Made by a program: the position numbers and the translations under genes. From JBNJEM01 sp051745935 (lineage in GTDB: Bacteria > Planctomycetota > Planctomycetia > Pirellulales > Pirellulaceae): DNA of 5,509 bases. Under the pieces are notes generated by a model. It saw only the letters and a program-made list of their open reading frames with translations. It made no database searches and had not been told where the DNA came from. The DNA lies in the NCBI GenBank assembly GCA_051745935.1, contig JBNJEM010000545.1, forward strand, positions 1-5,509, in the 5' to 3' direction. Shown here one piece after another: positions 4,524 to 5,509 of the stretch (its first letter is position 1; every line of letters starts with the position of its first letter).

Positions 4524-5075
4524 CTACTCGGCGGTCAGCAACATTTCCAAGTAGCTGCGTCGCTCCGGTTCCGCCAACCCCAGTTCGTCCGCCAGGGCCA
4601 CGACGGCGGCTTGCACCCGTGGAAGCTGGTCGGTCTCCGCCACGATTTCCAATTCGACAAACTGTCCGAGCCCCGCAACTTCATCGAGTGACAGATCAAC
4701 CGAATAGTCCTTCCACCGCAAGCGCCCCTGACGGCGGCATTTTTTGACTTGAGCCACCACCGGAAACCCAAGTGCCGCGAGGAGCGTGGTGTACGCCTCC
4801 ACAAGCTCCGCCCCGTCCGCCAACGGCAACTCGATTTCCCGCCGCGTCTTCGTTGCCTGGTCAATCTTGGGGCCCTTGTAGGTCACCCAATTGCGATCCC
4901 CTACCCGACGAAGCCGCAACGCCTCGTCCGTGGTCGCGAAATCGCGGTCTGGGTGGCTAAAGTAGACATCAACCTGCTCCACCACCCCGTGAAACGAAGC
5001 CCCCAGTCCGGTCAGCCGCTGGAGTATCGGTGGCAGCTCCATAACTCGGTACTTGTTCTCCACCTCGTATTGCAT
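4524..5075 (-). CDS. cyaB: CYTH-domain protein, class IV adenylate cyclase-like (CyaB)
   Basis: This 183-residue single-domain cytosolic protein belongs to the CYTH/triphosphate-tunnel metalloenzyme superfamily. Members bind triphosphates with divalent metal inside a beta-barrel tunnel; they act as class IV adenylate cyclases, thiamine triphosphatases or inorganic triphosphatases. The N-terminal signature ExExK is present as Glu4, Glu6 and Lys8. Further tunnel residues are seen in order: QVDVYF (34-39), LRLRR (53-57), TYKGPK (65-70), RREIEL (78-83), KKCRR (111-115), Asp127 in YSVDLSLDEV, and LGQFVELE (136-143). The order and length fit the CyaB branch, but substrate cannot be told from sequence, so the symbol reflects homology only. 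The start at 5075 puts ExExK at the very N-terminus, as usual for the family. Its ribosome-binding site is weak (TTGAGA about 7 nt upstream). The frame stays open upstream to the window edge, but that translation is Arg/Pro/Ser-rich and not domain-like. It is separated from lpxB by 438 bp and is probably its own unit. Confidence 0.9.
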   Translation of the reverse strand: MQYEVENKYRVMELPPILQRLTGLGASFHGVVEQVDVYFSHPDRDFATTDEALRLRRVGDRNWVTYKGPKIDQATKTRREIELPLADGAELVEAYTTLLAALGFPVVAQVKKCRRQGRLRWKDYSVDLSLDEVAGLGQFVELEIVAETDQLPRVQAAVVALADELGLAEPERRSYLEMLLTAE

Positions 5076-5304
5076 GGTATATCTCAAACGGTGTAGGTGT
5101 CCACGTCCGACTGGGGCCACTTCTGAAAAGGATCCCGGAAAAAGGCTGTACACGGCGCCCCGCCGAAATCCCCGGGCATGTGGGCCGATCGGGTTTGACA
5201 GCGAGTGGAAGATCCGACGCTCGCTGGCGGATGACAACTTGGCGCCCCCCGCGCCCCGTTTGGGCTGTTTGGTCCATCTGGTTCCCTGGGGGCTGGATTG
5301 CGCG

Positions 5305-5319
5305 CGGGCAGCCTGCCCG
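5305..5319. repeat. 15-bp palindrome
   Basis: CGGGCAG (5305-5311) and CTGCCCG (5313-5319) are perfect inverted arms around a single central C. It lies about 230 bp upstream of the CYTH start codon. It could be a protein-binding site or part of a wider dispersed repeat; nothing here separates these. Confidence 0.4.
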
Positions 5320-5356
5320 GATCCAACACGCCAGGGAGACTCGCCGAATTCGACTG

Positions 5357-5390
5357 CCTCGTCGCCCCAGGCTTCGGGGCTGGGGTGAGG
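5357..5390. repeat. GC-rich hairpin without U-tract
   Basis: CCCCAG (5365-5370) and CTGGGG (5380-5385) are perfect arms around a 9-nt loop. Outer CCTC (5357-5360) and GAGG (5387-5390) can extend the stem past an unequal internal loop. There is no U-tract on either strand. It could terminate or attenuate a transcript entering from the right, but this is unsupported beyond the fold. Confidence 0.35.
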
Positions 5391-5509
5391 AAAAACTCCA
5401 AGTCGTTGCCATCCATATTGTTGCGCCGTTCGTTTCGCCGGTATTGAGACGAAAGGACCTCTAAGACACCTAAAAAACCTCAGGGAACACGGCGGGTACG
5501 CTAACGCAT

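Larger units (their letters stand above)
5076..5509. other. Right flank without a recognisable gene
   Basis: This holds the upstream region of the CYTH gene. Long open frames exist on both strands, including one in frame with the CYTH gene that reaches the window edge. Their translations look like GC-rich noise. Visible structure is limited to an odd-centred palindrome (5305-5319) and a hairpin (5357-5390). I find no clear promoter. Confidence 0.55.

Overview
The window looks like chromosomal DNA of a Planctomycetota bacterium, probably near Pirellulales. This is inferred from the style of an LpxB homologue, from a Lys/Arg-rich small protein starting MARKVVNRKALREEAEAAE that I recall as a planctomycete-type uncharacterised protein, and from moderately high GC with wide, repeat-filled gaps. 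No database search was possible. I see no transposase, phage gene, CRISPR array, rRNA or tRNA.

Four genes are supported, all on the minus strand. In transcription order (right to left) they are: a CYTH-domain triphosphate-metabolism protein of the CyaB class (4524-5075), lipid-A-disaccharide synthase LpxB (2838-4085), a 98-residue histone-H1-like basic protein (1755-2051), and a predicted lipoprotein (539-1339). They cover about 53% of the window. Gaps of roughly 415 to 790 bp separate them, so they are unlikely to form a tight operon. Apart from LpxB (lipid A synthesis) and the lipoprotein both concerning the envelope, the sequence shows no shared pathway.

The most interesting content is between the genes. 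A family of four 78-80 bp imperfect palindromes lies at 1427-1505, 2268-2346, 4118-4195 and 4197-4276. Each has CAAAAC near the left end, TTTTGTT near the right end, and an off-centre inner hairpin of the form CCAA(A)...(T)TTGG after a conserved CGCTTCCAA. All four point the same way and lie upstream of lpxB, the basic-protein gene or the lipoprotein gene. Two are in tandem directly upstream of lpxB.

The left end (1-437) holds a second, unrelated repeat structure: a 145-bp concentric palindrome (143-287) with perfect 28-bp arms, nested inside further inverted-repeat pairs. Smaller structures include a hairpin whose loop is a G-rich tract (2221-2252), three tandem 13-mers just after cyaB (4473-4511) and an 8-bp inverted repeat between cyaB and lpxB (4311-4338).
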